From: JABDJZ01 sp047619685
GTDB lineage: Bacteria > Bacteroidota > Rhodothermia > Rhodothermales > UBA10348
DNA length: 64,000 nucleotides
Direction of reading: 5' to 3'
Assembly: GCA_047619685.1 (NCBI GenBank)
Contig: JBLHLC010000015.1
Span: 39,647 to 103,646, forward strand
This document shows, one piece after another, positions 42,581 through 50,060 of this stretch. The notes beneath the pieces are model-generated. The model had not been told where the DNA came from. It made no database searches and saw only the letters and a list, made by a program, of their open reading frames with translations. Every line of letters starts with the position of its first letter. The first letter of the stretch is position 1. A program made the translations under genes and the position numbers.

Positions 42581-42618
42581 AAAACAAAAGGCCCGACCGC
42601 CGAAATGGCAGCCGGGCC
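42581..42618 (-). terminator. Intrinsic terminator of the class I aldolase gene
   Basis: A twelve-base-pair stem (42607-42618 with 42590-42601) pairs fully only when read as minus-strand RNA, where the two A-C positions become G-U wobbles. It is followed by UUUUGUUUU (A-rich 42581-42589 on the plus strand). Confidence 0.85.
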
Positions 42619-42654
42619 TCCTGGGTCCAAAGTCGTGATGTCTCCAGACTGAGC

Positions 42655-43731
42655 TTATGCGATCGTGATCTCGTCGTTCAGGTAGACATCCTGAATGGCG
42701 TTCAGAATCTGGACTCCTTCTGCCATCGGACGCTGGAACGCCTTGCGACCAGAGATCAGGCCCATTCCGCCCGCGCGCTTGTTGATAACCGCGGTCTTGA
42801 TGGCCTGCTGGAAGTCGTTCGAGCCTGAAGCGCCGCCCGAGTTGATCGTTCCGATGCGTCCCATGTAGCCGTTGGCCACCTGGTAGCGGGTGAGATCAAT
42901 GGGGTGATCGGTCGCGAGTTCGGTGTAAATCCGCTCGTCGAGCTTGCCGTAGCTGGAGTTGCCCGAGTTCAGCGCCTTGTATCCACCGTTGGATTCTGGC
43001 TGCTTCTGCTTGATGATATCGGCCTCGATGGTCGCACCGATATGATCAGCCTGACCGGTCAGGTCCGCGCTGCCTTCGTGGTTGACACCATCAACCTTGA
43101 AGCCGGAATTCCGCATGTAGCACCAGAGGATCGTCGCCATACCCATTTCGTGGGCGATAGCGAAGGCCTCGGAGACTTCCTGAAGCTGACGGTTGGAGTC
43201 TTCCGAACCGAAGTAGATCGTCGCGCCCACGGCCACGCAGCCCATGTTCCAGGCTTCTTCCATGCGGGCGAATTGAATCTGCTCGAACGTGTTCGGGTAC
43301 GTCAGAAGTTCGTTGTGATTGAACTTCATGATGAGCGGAATCTTGTGTGCGTACTTACGCGCGATAGACCCCAGGACGCCGTAGGTGGAGGCAACCGCGT
43401 TGCATCCGCCTTCGATGGCCAGTTTGACGATGTTCTCCGGATCGAAGTACATCGGGTTCTTGGCGAACGAGGCGCCGGCCGAGTGCTCGATACCCTGGTC
43501 TACCGGCAGGATCGACACGTATCCGGTATTCGCCAGGCGGCCATGCCCAAGAAGGGTGCCGATGGAGCGGAGCGTCTGGATATTGCGATCCGTTTGCGAA
43601 AAGATGCGATCCACGAAATCACCGCCGGGGAGATGGAGATTCTCCTTGGGGATGGTCGTGGATTTGTGGTCCAGCAGGTAGCTGGCCTCGTCGCCAAGGA
43701 TATCAGCGATTTTGGTCGTGGCTTCCGCCAT
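42655..43731 (-). CDS. fbaB: Class I fructose-bisphosphate aldolase (FbaB/DhnA type)
   Basis: A 358-residue Schiff-base aldolase interconverting fructose 1,6-bisphosphate with dihydroxyacetone phosphate and glyceraldehyde 3-phosphate. It matches the E. coli FbaB type: GYVSILPVDQGIEHSAGASF, MKFNHNELLTYP, and EADIIKQKQPESNGG carrying the likely Schiff-base Lys. GTINSGGASGSNDFQQA and MGLISGRKAFQRP form the phosphate site. GAGG lies eight bases before the ATG, and TATTTTTG (43787-43794 read on the minus strand) is a likely -7 promoter box. A terminator follows. It is a single-gene unit. Confidence 0.93.
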   Translation of the reverse strand: MAEATTKIADILGDEASYLLDHKSTTIPKENLHLPGGDFVDRIFSQTDRNIQTLRSIGTLLGHGRLANTGYVSILPVDQGIEHSAGASFAKNPMYFDPENIVKLAIEGGCNAVASTYGVLGSIARKYAHKIPLIMKFNHNELLTYPNTFEQIQFARMEEAWNMGCVAVGATIYFGSEDSNRQLQEVSEAFAIAHEMGMATILWCYMRNSGFKVDGVNHEGSADLTGQADHIGATIEADIIKQKQPESNGGYKALNSGNSSYGKLDERIYTELATDHPIDLTRYQVANGYMGRIGTINSGGASGSNDFQQAIKTAVINKRAGGMGLISGRKAFQRPMAEGVQILNAIQDVYLNDEITIA

Positions 43732-43786
43732 GGCGCGCCTCGGTCAGATAATTCGGATGAAAGAGATGTGGAAAGGTCCCACAAAA

Positions 43787-43794
43787 CAAAAATA
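43787..43794 (-). promoter_or_regulatory. Candidate -7 box for the aldolase gene
   Basis: Read on the minus strand this is TATTTTTG, an exact TAnnTTTG match, giving a leader of roughly 45-50 bases. No clear TTTG is found 20 bases further upstream. Confidence 0.35.
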
Positions 43795-43882
43795 CGCGGA
43801 GGTAGGGCGGCGTGCATGGTTTCGGCCAGTCGGGCCGGGCTGGAACCGCTTTCTTCACCGCGATCTCGCCAGAGGCGAACCG

Positions 43883-44947
43883 TTATCGCGCGTCCAGCTT
43901 GATCGCGAGCTCGCGCGGGGCGCTGGAAGGGTCCGAAAACCAGCCGGCCAGCGATTCTGCGATCCACGGGGCCATGAGCAAACCCCTCGAACCGAGGCCG
44001 GAGATTATCCACGTCTTTGTGTGGCCGGGCAGCGGACCCACCATCGGAAGGCGCGTGCCCGGAACGGTGACCCGAACACCCGCGCGGTGCTCCAGGACCT
44101 CGGCGCCGCGGAGCCAAGGCAAATGGTCAACTGCCCTGTCTAGCAGTGCGACTGCGTCTTCCGGCACGGGTGCAGCGTGCTGGAAACTATGTTCGTAGGT
44201 GCTTCCGATCACCACGTCACGGCCGCTTTGGACCACATACCCGAGTCCGGATACCGGTAGCAGTCCGGCCGGGGTTTCGGCACGGACCCGAATCAACTGG
44301 CCCTTGATTGGATGAAGTCGAAGGCTGGACGTCTCCGGGAATTGGGTGATCCCGGCGCCCATGGCCAGAACCAGCAGGCCGCATCGCACCACGTGTCGTC
44401 CGTCCGGAGCATCGAACGTGGCCTGGACCCCGTCGGGCTCCTCTTTCCAGCCCGCGAGTTTCCAGTCCGCCCGAATCGAGGCGCCCCGGTCCTGAAGCTC
44501 GGTCAGGGCCAGGTCCAGCAGGTTTGGAATGTCGTAGGAGCCGCCACGCAACATTTCCAGCGTTCCCATCGGCGAGCGAAGCCACGGCCAGGCACTCGAG
44601 GATGCCGCGGGAGTATGGAAACGGGCGAGTTCAGGACTCTTCTCAACGCGCGTTCGAAAGGCATCTACCTGATCCCAGGACTTGGCTGGCCTGATCACGC
44701 CCGTCTGGAGAGGAGCGGCGCCAATCGCCAAAGCCAGACGATCCAGGGAATCCAGGGCCTCTGCACCTTTCCAAACCACGCTTGCCCGGATAGACATAAC
44801 CGGATGAGCCAGACCCGCCACCGCGTTGCGGGATGCTCCTTCTGCGGTCGGGATGTCGGCCAGCAGGAGAGGGGCTTCCCTCGAAAGCGCCAGCGCTGCG
44901 CAGACGCCCGCCAAACCGCCGCCCACAATTACCGTTGGTTGCTGCAT
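43883..44947 (-). CDS. FAD-dependent oxidoreductase, MnmC C-terminal domain-like
   Basis: A 354-residue DAO-superfamily flavoenzyme from the ATG at 44947, with the Rossmann motif VIVGGGLAGVCAA at residues 6-18. The pattern HRAGVRVTVPGTRLPMVGPLPG and GLGSRGLLMAPWIAESLAG near the end is that of the oxidase half of MnmC, which converts cmnm5s2U34 of tRNA to nm5s2U34. The methyltransferase half is absent here, so this would be a single-domain version. Other amine or glycine oxidases of the same fold cannot be excluded. It diverges from the type IX cargo gene, and a TATATTTG box only three bases before the ATG hints at a leaderless transcript. Confidence 0.75.
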   Translation of the reverse strand: MQQPTVIVGGGLAGVCAALALSREAPLLLADIPTAEGASRNAVAGLAHPVMSIRASVVWKGAEALDSLDRLALAIGAAPLQTGVIRPAKSWDQVDAFRTRVEKSPELARFHTPAASSSAWPWLRSPMGTLEMLRGGSYDIPNLLDLALTELQDRGASIRADWKLAGWKEEPDGVQATFDAPDGRHVVRCGLLVLAMGAGITQFPETSSLRLHPIKGQLIRVRAETPAGLLPVSGLGYVVQSGRDVVIGSTYEHSFQHAAPVPEDAVALLDRAVDHLPWLRGAEVLEHRAGVRVTVPGTRLPMVGPLPGHTKTWIISGLGSRGLLMAPWIAESLAGWFSDPSSAPRELAIKLDAR

Positions 44948-45040
44948 TCTCAAATATACCCGGCGCCGAGCCGGGAACGTCTCCGGAAACCGTTGATAGC
45001 AGTGACGCCCGTCGCGCAAATCACAAGAGCCCGTCACTCC

Positions 45041-46240
45041 ATGCATAAAGCCGTTATTGCAATTGCGACATTGTTTCTGGTGCCTGCATCCGGTATGGCC
45101 CAGACGGTACCGGTTGCCATACCGGACGCCATCAGTGTTGTCGCAGGACGCGAGGCCACGCAGGCCGGCGGTCTCCTGGCCAACGACATTCTTGTACCGG
45201 GAGACTCGGTTCTCGTGGAAGTGCTGTCGGGCCCTTTGCATGGAACAGCCGTTGTGGGGCCAGGGGGAGCGATTTCCTACGACCCTGATCCTGGCTTTGC
45301 AGGGCTGGACTCCCTGGTGTACAGAATTCGGCGTCTCCCGGCTGTGCGCCTGGCCGTTGATTCCGAGGCCTCGGAGCTGACGCTCAGAGCCTCATTGGCC
45401 ATCCCGAATCTTGGTTCAGGCACGGACGAGATCCAATTGTCCGTGGCGGGTTATCTGGACGTGTTCGCATGGCCGGACGAGGCGCCCTCCGATTCGATCT
45501 CCGTCTTCGGGCTGAGCCTGGCGAACACAGACTCGACCGGACTGTCGTTTGACTACGGAAGCCTGGGTGTGGTGGTACTTACGGTCGATCTGGAAGCTTC
45601 AGCCGGGGCCATTCAGCTATCCATGCTTCAGCCGGGAGCTGCCGCGGAAACGGGCTTTGCCGGTCTGTTCACGCAGGCAGGCAATGAATTGGGTGTTATC
45701 GGGGCGGTCGGAGTTCGAGGATCCGGGACCCTTGGGGGGCTCGTTCCCACCGGCGATCAGGTGTTTGATACATCCACGACAACCGATCTGGGCGGCCTCG
45801 TGTCGGGTACCGGCTCTTCGACCCAGGTCATCCTGACCATCGACTTGAATCAACAGGTTGATATCGGCGGAAACGCGGCCGAGATCTGGATTTCGGGCGA
45901 AGTAGTTTCAGAGGGGCCTGCCGTCCAGACGCTCTTCTCAAACGAGGCCGTCGTCCGGTTCGACGTGGTGTCGGGCGTGGCCACCGAAACGCTCAGTGCT
46001 TCAAGCCTGGCCATCTTTCCAAATCCTTCCGTTGGAACGGTGTCCGTCACCATGGTGCCGGGCGCGTTCCAGTCCCTGGACGTGGTGGACGTTCTGGGGC
46101 GTGTGCAGGCCAGCCACGCGGTTGGCAACCTGGCGCGGGCGGACCTGGATCTCAGACACCTGGCCACCGGGCTCTATTTCGTAAGGCTCACCCGGACCGA
46201 CGGATCGCCCGTTACGCGTCCTCTAATCCTGAGCCGCTGA
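45041..46240 (+). CDS. Secreted protein with cadherin/Ig-like domain and type IX sorting domain
   Basis: A 399-residue exported protein. A signal peptide (MHKAVIAIATLFLVPASGMAQ) is followed by a cadherin/VCBS-like Ig domain (residues about 22-100, GGLLANDILVPGDS ... GAISYDPDPGFAGLDSLVYRI), a middle region of beta-rich Gly/Ser/Thr repeats, and the C-terminal type IX secretion sorting domain (about 325-399: LAIFPNPSVGTVSVT, LDLRHLATGLYFVRL). It is therefore carried through the outer membrane by the Por/Gld system. I see no enzyme motif. It converges on the MBL hydrolase, and a perfect palindrome covers both stop codons. Confidence 0.83.
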   Translation: MHKAVIAIATLFLVPASGMAQTVPVAIPDAISVVAGREATQAGGLLANDILVPGDSVLVEVLSGPLHGTAVVGPGGAISYDPDPGFAGLDSLVYRIRRLPAVRLAVDSEASELTLRASLAIPNLGSGTDEIQLSVAGYLDVFAWPDEAPSDSISVFGLSLANTDSTGLSFDYGSLGVVVLTVDLEASAGAIQLSMLQPGAAAETGFAGLFTQAGNELGVIGAVGVRGSGTLGGLVPTGDQVFDTSTTTDLGGLVSGTGSSTQVILTIDLNQQVDIGGNAAEIWISGEVVSEGPAVQTLFSNEAVVRFDVVSGVATETLSASSLAIFPNPSVGTVSVTMVPGAFQSLDVVDVLGRVQASHAVGNLARADLDLRHLATGLYFVRLTRTDGSPVTRPLILSR

Positions 46241-46257
46241 CGGGCCAGGCCCGTCAG
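46237..46257. repeat. Perfect palindrome spanning both convergent stop codons
   Basis: CTGACGGGCC-A-GGCCCGTCAG. The TGA at 46238-46240 ends the plus-strand gene and the complement of 46254-46256 ends the minus-strand gene, so each arm encodes one stop. The RNA from either strand can form an eight-base-pair hairpin with a five-base loop. There is no U-tract. Confidence 0.75.
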
Positions 46258-47096
46258 GAATCTGGGCCTAATTGGAACTGGTCTCCCTCTGCGGCGGCCG
46301 CACATGTAGCCTTGCTGCCGAGATCCAGGAGGTACTGGCTGGCCGTCTCTGCGATTCTCTCGACCTCAGCGTCGCTTCGATTCGGATCGTGATGGGTCAG
46401 GGTCAGTTTCCGGGCGCCGGAGCGGTTTGCCAATTGGGCGACCATACCGGGCGTACTGTGACCCCAGCCCTGTTTGGCCGGAAGATCCGCCTCGGTGTAT
46501 TGGCCATCGTGAATCAGCAGGTCCGCGTCCCTGCTGAAGGCCGCAAACTTCTCCAGGGAAGTGTGTTCGACGGGCGCCACGATCTCGTTGTCCGGCATAA
46601 ACACCACAGACTGTCCGTTTCGCTCAATCCGGTAGCCGAAGCACAGTCCTGGGTGATTGGTCTGAATGCTGGCCATGGACAATCCGTGTGTAGCCAGAAA
46701 GTCCGGAATCCCTTCGGAGATGAACCGGCGGTCGGAGGGGAGATTATCGAAATCCATCGGGAAATAGAACGTCCCGTCCATCGTCTGCCGCAGGCAGTGT
46801 ACCCAGTCACTCTCCGGAAGAAGAATCGAGACCTTTCGACCGGGCTGGTAGAGCGGCTTGAAGAATGGGAATCCCTGTACGTGGTCCCAATGGACGTGCG
46901 TCAGAAGCAGAATGATTTCCCGATCGTCGTCCCACAGCTCCTCACCCAGGGCCCGAATTCCTGAGCCGGCGTCCAGGACCAGAATGGCGTCGTCACCCCA
47001 TTCCACGCTCACGCAGGTCGTGTTCCCCCCAAAACGGACCGTAGACGGGCCAGGGCTCGGTATTGAGCCGCGGGTTCCGTGCATTCTCACTCGCAT
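46254..47096 (-). CDS. MBL-fold metallo-hydrolase (RNase Z / cyclic phosphodiesterase-like)
   Basis: A 280-residue metallo-beta-lactamase-fold hydrolase. The zinc motif is LLLTHVHWDHVQGFPFF (HxHxDH, near residue 67). Later ligands are MPDNE (Asp), IHDGQYTEAD (His/Asp) and LTHHDPNRSD (His). GNTTCVSVEWGDDAILVLDAGSG is the usual start of this subgroup, which holds phosphodiesterases for cyclic phosphates and class II cAMP phosphodiesterase-like enzymes. The substrate is unknown. A nucleotide cyclase gene lies nearby (48831-49952), and a link is possible but unproven. Confidence 0.85.
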   Translation of the reverse strand: MRVRMHGTRGSIPSPGPSTVRFGGNTTCVSVEWGDDAILVLDAGSGIRALGEELWDDDREIILLLTHVHWDHVQGFPFFKPLYQPGRKVSILLPESDWVHCLRQTMDGTFYFPMDFDNLPSDRRFISEGIPDFLATHGLSMASIQTNHPGLCFGYRIERNGQSVVFMPDNEIVAPVEHTSLEKFAAFSRDADLLIHDGQYTEADLPAKQGWGHSTPGMVAQLANRSGARKLTLTHHDPNRSDAEVERIAETASQYLLDLGSKATCAAAAEGDQFQLGPDS

Positions 47097-47229
47097 TCTC
47101 TAGAGATGTCTGGGGCCGGCAGGGGCCGAGTGACTGTCAACATCGAGGGACTTTGGGGAGTCCGCCGGAGCATACGAATAATGCAGATTCTTGTTTGTTA
47201 CCTTTTGGCCTAACTCCTGACTGGTCTCC

Positions 47230-48783
47230 ATGCGACGAAACATGCTATTCCTTCTGGCTGCGCTCCTGATTCCGGTGAGCGCGTTCGCCCAGCAACTCCC
47301 GGCCGATTTTGATGCCTACGTGGATCGGGTTCTGGCCGAGTTCGAGATTCCCGGGGCCGGTGTTGCCATTGTTGCCAACGGCAAAGTCCTGGTAGCCAAG
47401 GGTTATGGCGTCCTCGATCTGGAAACCACGGCCAAGGCCGACGAACACAGTCTCTTTGGCATCGCCTCCAACTCCAAGGCATTCACGGCTACCGCCCTGG
47501 GCCTTCTGGTCGAAGATGGTCTGCTGGAGTGGGACCGGCCCGTGGTGGACTATTTGCCGTGGTTCAGACTGTCCGATCCCTACGTATCCGCGGAATTAAC
47601 CGTTCGTGACTTGCTGGTGCATCGCAGCGGTCTTGCGCCGTACGCAGGGGATCTCCTCTGGTGGCCCCCCACCGAATTGTCGCGGCGGACCATCGCGGAG
47701 CGTCTCAAATACGTCCCTCTTTCGACCAGCTTCAGAAGCACGTACGCGTACGATAACGTGCTGTACCTCGTGGCCGGTGAGATTATCCAGACGCTCAGCG
47801 GAAAGACGTGGGAGGAGTTTGTTGAACAGAGAATCCTCGACGTCGTCGGGATGACGGACTCGAATGTCCTGCATTCGGCCGCGGGCGCAGGGCAAAACGT
47901 GGCTAGGCCGCATGCGCGCGTAGACGGTGTGGTACGACCCATCGCCCCGTTCGCGAGCGACAACACCAATCCAGCCGGTGGTGTCAACTCCAGTGCCACG
48001 GACATGGCCCAGTGGATGCTTACTCATCTGAACGAGGGACTCACCCCGTCGGGAGTGCGGCTTTTTGGGGCTCAAACGGCGCGTGAGTTGCGCAGTCCCG
48101 TGACGCCCATTCAACCCGGGACGCCAGATCCGCTTCTGGCACCAATGGCAACCGATTTTCAAGGGTACGCCCTGGGTTTTCACGCCATGAGCTACCGGGG
48201 CGAGTTCATGCTCACCCATGGCGGCGTTTTGCCCGGCTACTTCTCCAGGCTGGCCATGATTCCCGGGCGCCGGCTGGGCGTCGTGGTCATGTTAAACGGG
48301 GAGTCCGGGCGTGCACACAGAGCCATCGTGAACCACGCCCTGGACCTTCTCATGGACGCGCAACCTCCGCACGACTGGCTGACGGCGTACGCCACGCTTG
48401 AGGCCAACGATCTTGCCGCCGCGGGGGGCGATCCCTTCGCCTGGCCCGATCCGCCTTCGAATCCAGTCCGGATGCGGGCCGATGACGTGTATATCGGCAG
48501 GTACGAGGACCCGTGGTACGGGAGCGTGTTTGTCGAAAAGGGGTCCATGGGCCTCCGGATGCGCTTCGAACACTCGCCCTCACTCAACGGAGACCTGGTC
48601 CACTGGGACGGCGACGCCTTCGTTGCCCGATGGGATGACCGGGAATTGCGGGCAGACGCCTATGTGACGTTTGTTGTGACTCCGGCGGCCGGCGGCGCCG
48701 GGGCCATAGAAATGTCCTGGGTCTCGAATGCGACCGATGTCAGTTTTGATTTCCACGACCTGGATTTGAGGCGGGCGCGGTAG
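47230..48783 (+). CDS. Secreted serine hydrolase of the beta-lactamase (class C/PBP) family with C-terminal DUF3471-like domain
   Basis: A 517-residue exported protein with signal peptide ending AFAQQ. The active-site motifs are S80-N-S-K83 (SxxK), Y175-D-N177 (YxN) and HGG in THGGVLPGYFS (about 339). A beta-rich domain of about 100 residues closes the protein (DVYIGRYEDPWYGSVFVEKG ...), typical of DUF3471. Family members act as peptidases, esterases or PBP4*-like wall enzymes, and true beta-lactam resistance is less likely. The gene stands alone between the MBL hydrolase and the cyclase. Confidence 0.88.
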   Translation: MRRNMLFLLAALLIPVSAFAQQLPADFDAYVDRVLAEFEIPGAGVAIVANGKVLVAKGYGVLDLETTAKADEHSLFGIASNSKAFTATALGLLVEDGLLEWDRPVVDYLPWFRLSDPYVSAELTVRDLLVHRSGLAPYAGDLLWWPPTELSRRTIAERLKYVPLSTSFRSTYAYDNVLYLVAGEIIQTLSGKTWEEFVEQRILDVVGMTDSNVLHSAAGAGQNVARPHARVDGVVRPIAPFASDNTNPAGGVNSSATDMAQWMLTHLNEGLTPSGVRLFGAQTARELRSPVTPIQPGTPDPLLAPMATDFQGYALGFHAMSYRGEFMLTHGGVLPGYFSRLAMIPGRRLGVVVMLNGESGRAHRAIVNHALDLLMDAQPPHDWLTAYATLEANDLAAAGGDPFAWPDPPSNPVRMRADDVYIGRYEDPWYGSVFVEKGSMGLRMRFEHSPSLNGDLVHWDGDAFVARWDDRELRADAYVTFVVTPAAGGAGAIEMSWVSNATDVSFDFHDLDLRRAR

Positions 48784-48830
48784 AGATTCAGCGGCGGTGT
48801 GCCATCGCCCGCGTGCGTGGACAAGGCTGG

Positions 48831-49952
48831 TCATTCCACCTTGTAGCACACTATTTCCTTGCCTCGTCCGCGCAGCGCCTGCGGCCCCACGCTTGTGCAG
48901 TTGGCGGTCCCTTGCTCAAGCCGATCCATAACGGACGCGGAAAGGAGGATGTCCGTACCCAGCTCTTTGTTCAACTGCTCCAGACGCGCTGCTATGTTCA
49001 CAGAGTCCCCTGTGACCTTGTATTCGTACCGGTTTGCGGTGCCGACAAGACCCGCCACGACGTCCCCACGATTAATGCCGACGCCAAGCCGCGTTGGACG
49101 CAGAAGGCCAGAGCCGGTGGCCATGCGCACCGCGTCTCGCATGGCCCGAGCCGCGTCGAAGGCCGCCTGCGCGTCATTCGGCAGTTCGATAGGAGCGCCA
49201 AAGATCGCCATGAGTCCATCGCCCAGGAGCTGGTGGACGATACCCCCGTGCTCAATAACCGGGGGAATGATCTGCTCGAACAAGCCGTTGAGGTAGTCGA
49301 CCGTCTCTTCCGGAGAGATCGATTCGGCCAGACTGGAGAATCCCCGAACGTCCACAAAGAGGATGGTTGCCGAGAGCCTCTTGGCTTTCAGAGGCTGGTC
49401 ATCCCGAATAAGGTGCTCGACAACGGACTGCGCCGCATAGCGTCCGAACATCGCGACGATTCGGTCGCGGTCCTCGGCTAATCTGGCGGCCTCGAGCACC
49501 TTGGCTGACTGGGCGCCAATAATGGTGAGCAGGTGCTGGTCGCGCTCCGAGAATGCGCCCTCCAGGCTGTCAAAGACCGAAAGGACGCCAATCGTCTGGC
49601 CCTCCGAAATCATTGGAACTGCCAATACTGACGTAAAAGCATCCGATTCCGATACAAACCGGGAGGCTTTCCCGGATTCCGCGATCCAGGCGATGAGGCC
49701 GATTGTGGGCCGGTAACTGGCGTTCGAAGCCGTGTCGACGGAGGTCCTGAACAGTGTCTTGCCCCCCGACTCCACCAGGTCGCCCGGGTTCAGGAGGGTT
49801 ACCGTTCCCTCGCGGCCACCCACCGCAGTGATGCTGCGGCGAACCAGCGTACGCATGAGCCCGTCGAGGTCGCGCGCTTTTCCGATCTCGATGGCCAGGT
49901 CGCGCAGGACCGTAAGTTCGTCGATCTGGCGCTGCTTGCCGTCCCAACTCAT
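48831..49952 (-). CDS. GAF domain plus class III nucleotide cyclase
   Basis: A 373-residue cytosolic signalling enzyme: GAF domain (about 18-158; AIEIGKARDLDGLM, SVLAVPMISEGQTIGVLSVFD) followed by a class III cyclase catalytic domain (195-370). Metal-binding Asp residues D201 (ILFVDVRGFSS) and D245 (LLGDGLMAIFG) are kept, as are the transition-state Asn and Arg in VNIAARLE. The residue that normally selects adenine (Lys in KxxGD) is Gln (HQLLGD). It probably makes cAMP in response to a GAF ligand, but specificity is uncertain. No membrane segment. Confidence 0.87.
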   Translation of the reverse strand: MSWDGKQRQIDELTVLRDLAIEIGKARDLDGLMRTLVRRSITAVGGREGTVTLLNPGDLVESGGKTLFRTSVDTASNASYRPTIGLIAWIAESGKASRFVSESDAFTSVLAVPMISEGQTIGVLSVFDSLEGAFSERDQHLLTIIGAQSAKVLEAARLAEDRDRIVAMFGRYAAQSVVEHLIRDDQPLKAKRLSATILFVDVRGFSSLAESISPEETVDYLNGLFEQIIPPVIEHGGIVHQLLGDGLMAIFGAPIELPNDAQAAFDAARAMRDAVRMATGSGLLRPTRLGVGINRGDVVAGLVGTANRYEYKVTGDSVNIAARLEQLNKELGTDILLSASVMDRLEQGTANCTSVGPQALRGRGKEIVCYKVE

Positions 49953-50060
49953 GATTGACTGGGTGGCGCCGCGAGGGAAAACATGGAGACGAAGGGGTCG
50001 GTCATGGGAGCATCCGACTCAAGATAACGTCCGGCCGATAGGGTTTCTGCCACGGTGCCG

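Noticed and set aside
39497..43731. Bacterial microcompartment operon (vertex protein plus aldolase)
   Set aside because: No hexameric shell protein, aldehyde dehydrogenase or phosphotransacylase is present, and the aldolase has its own promoter and terminator.
47230..48783. Antibiotic resistance beta-lactamase
   Set aside because: The motifs are of the broad class C/PBP4*-like family with a DUF3471-like tail. True AmpC enzymes are shorter and the context gives no ampR.
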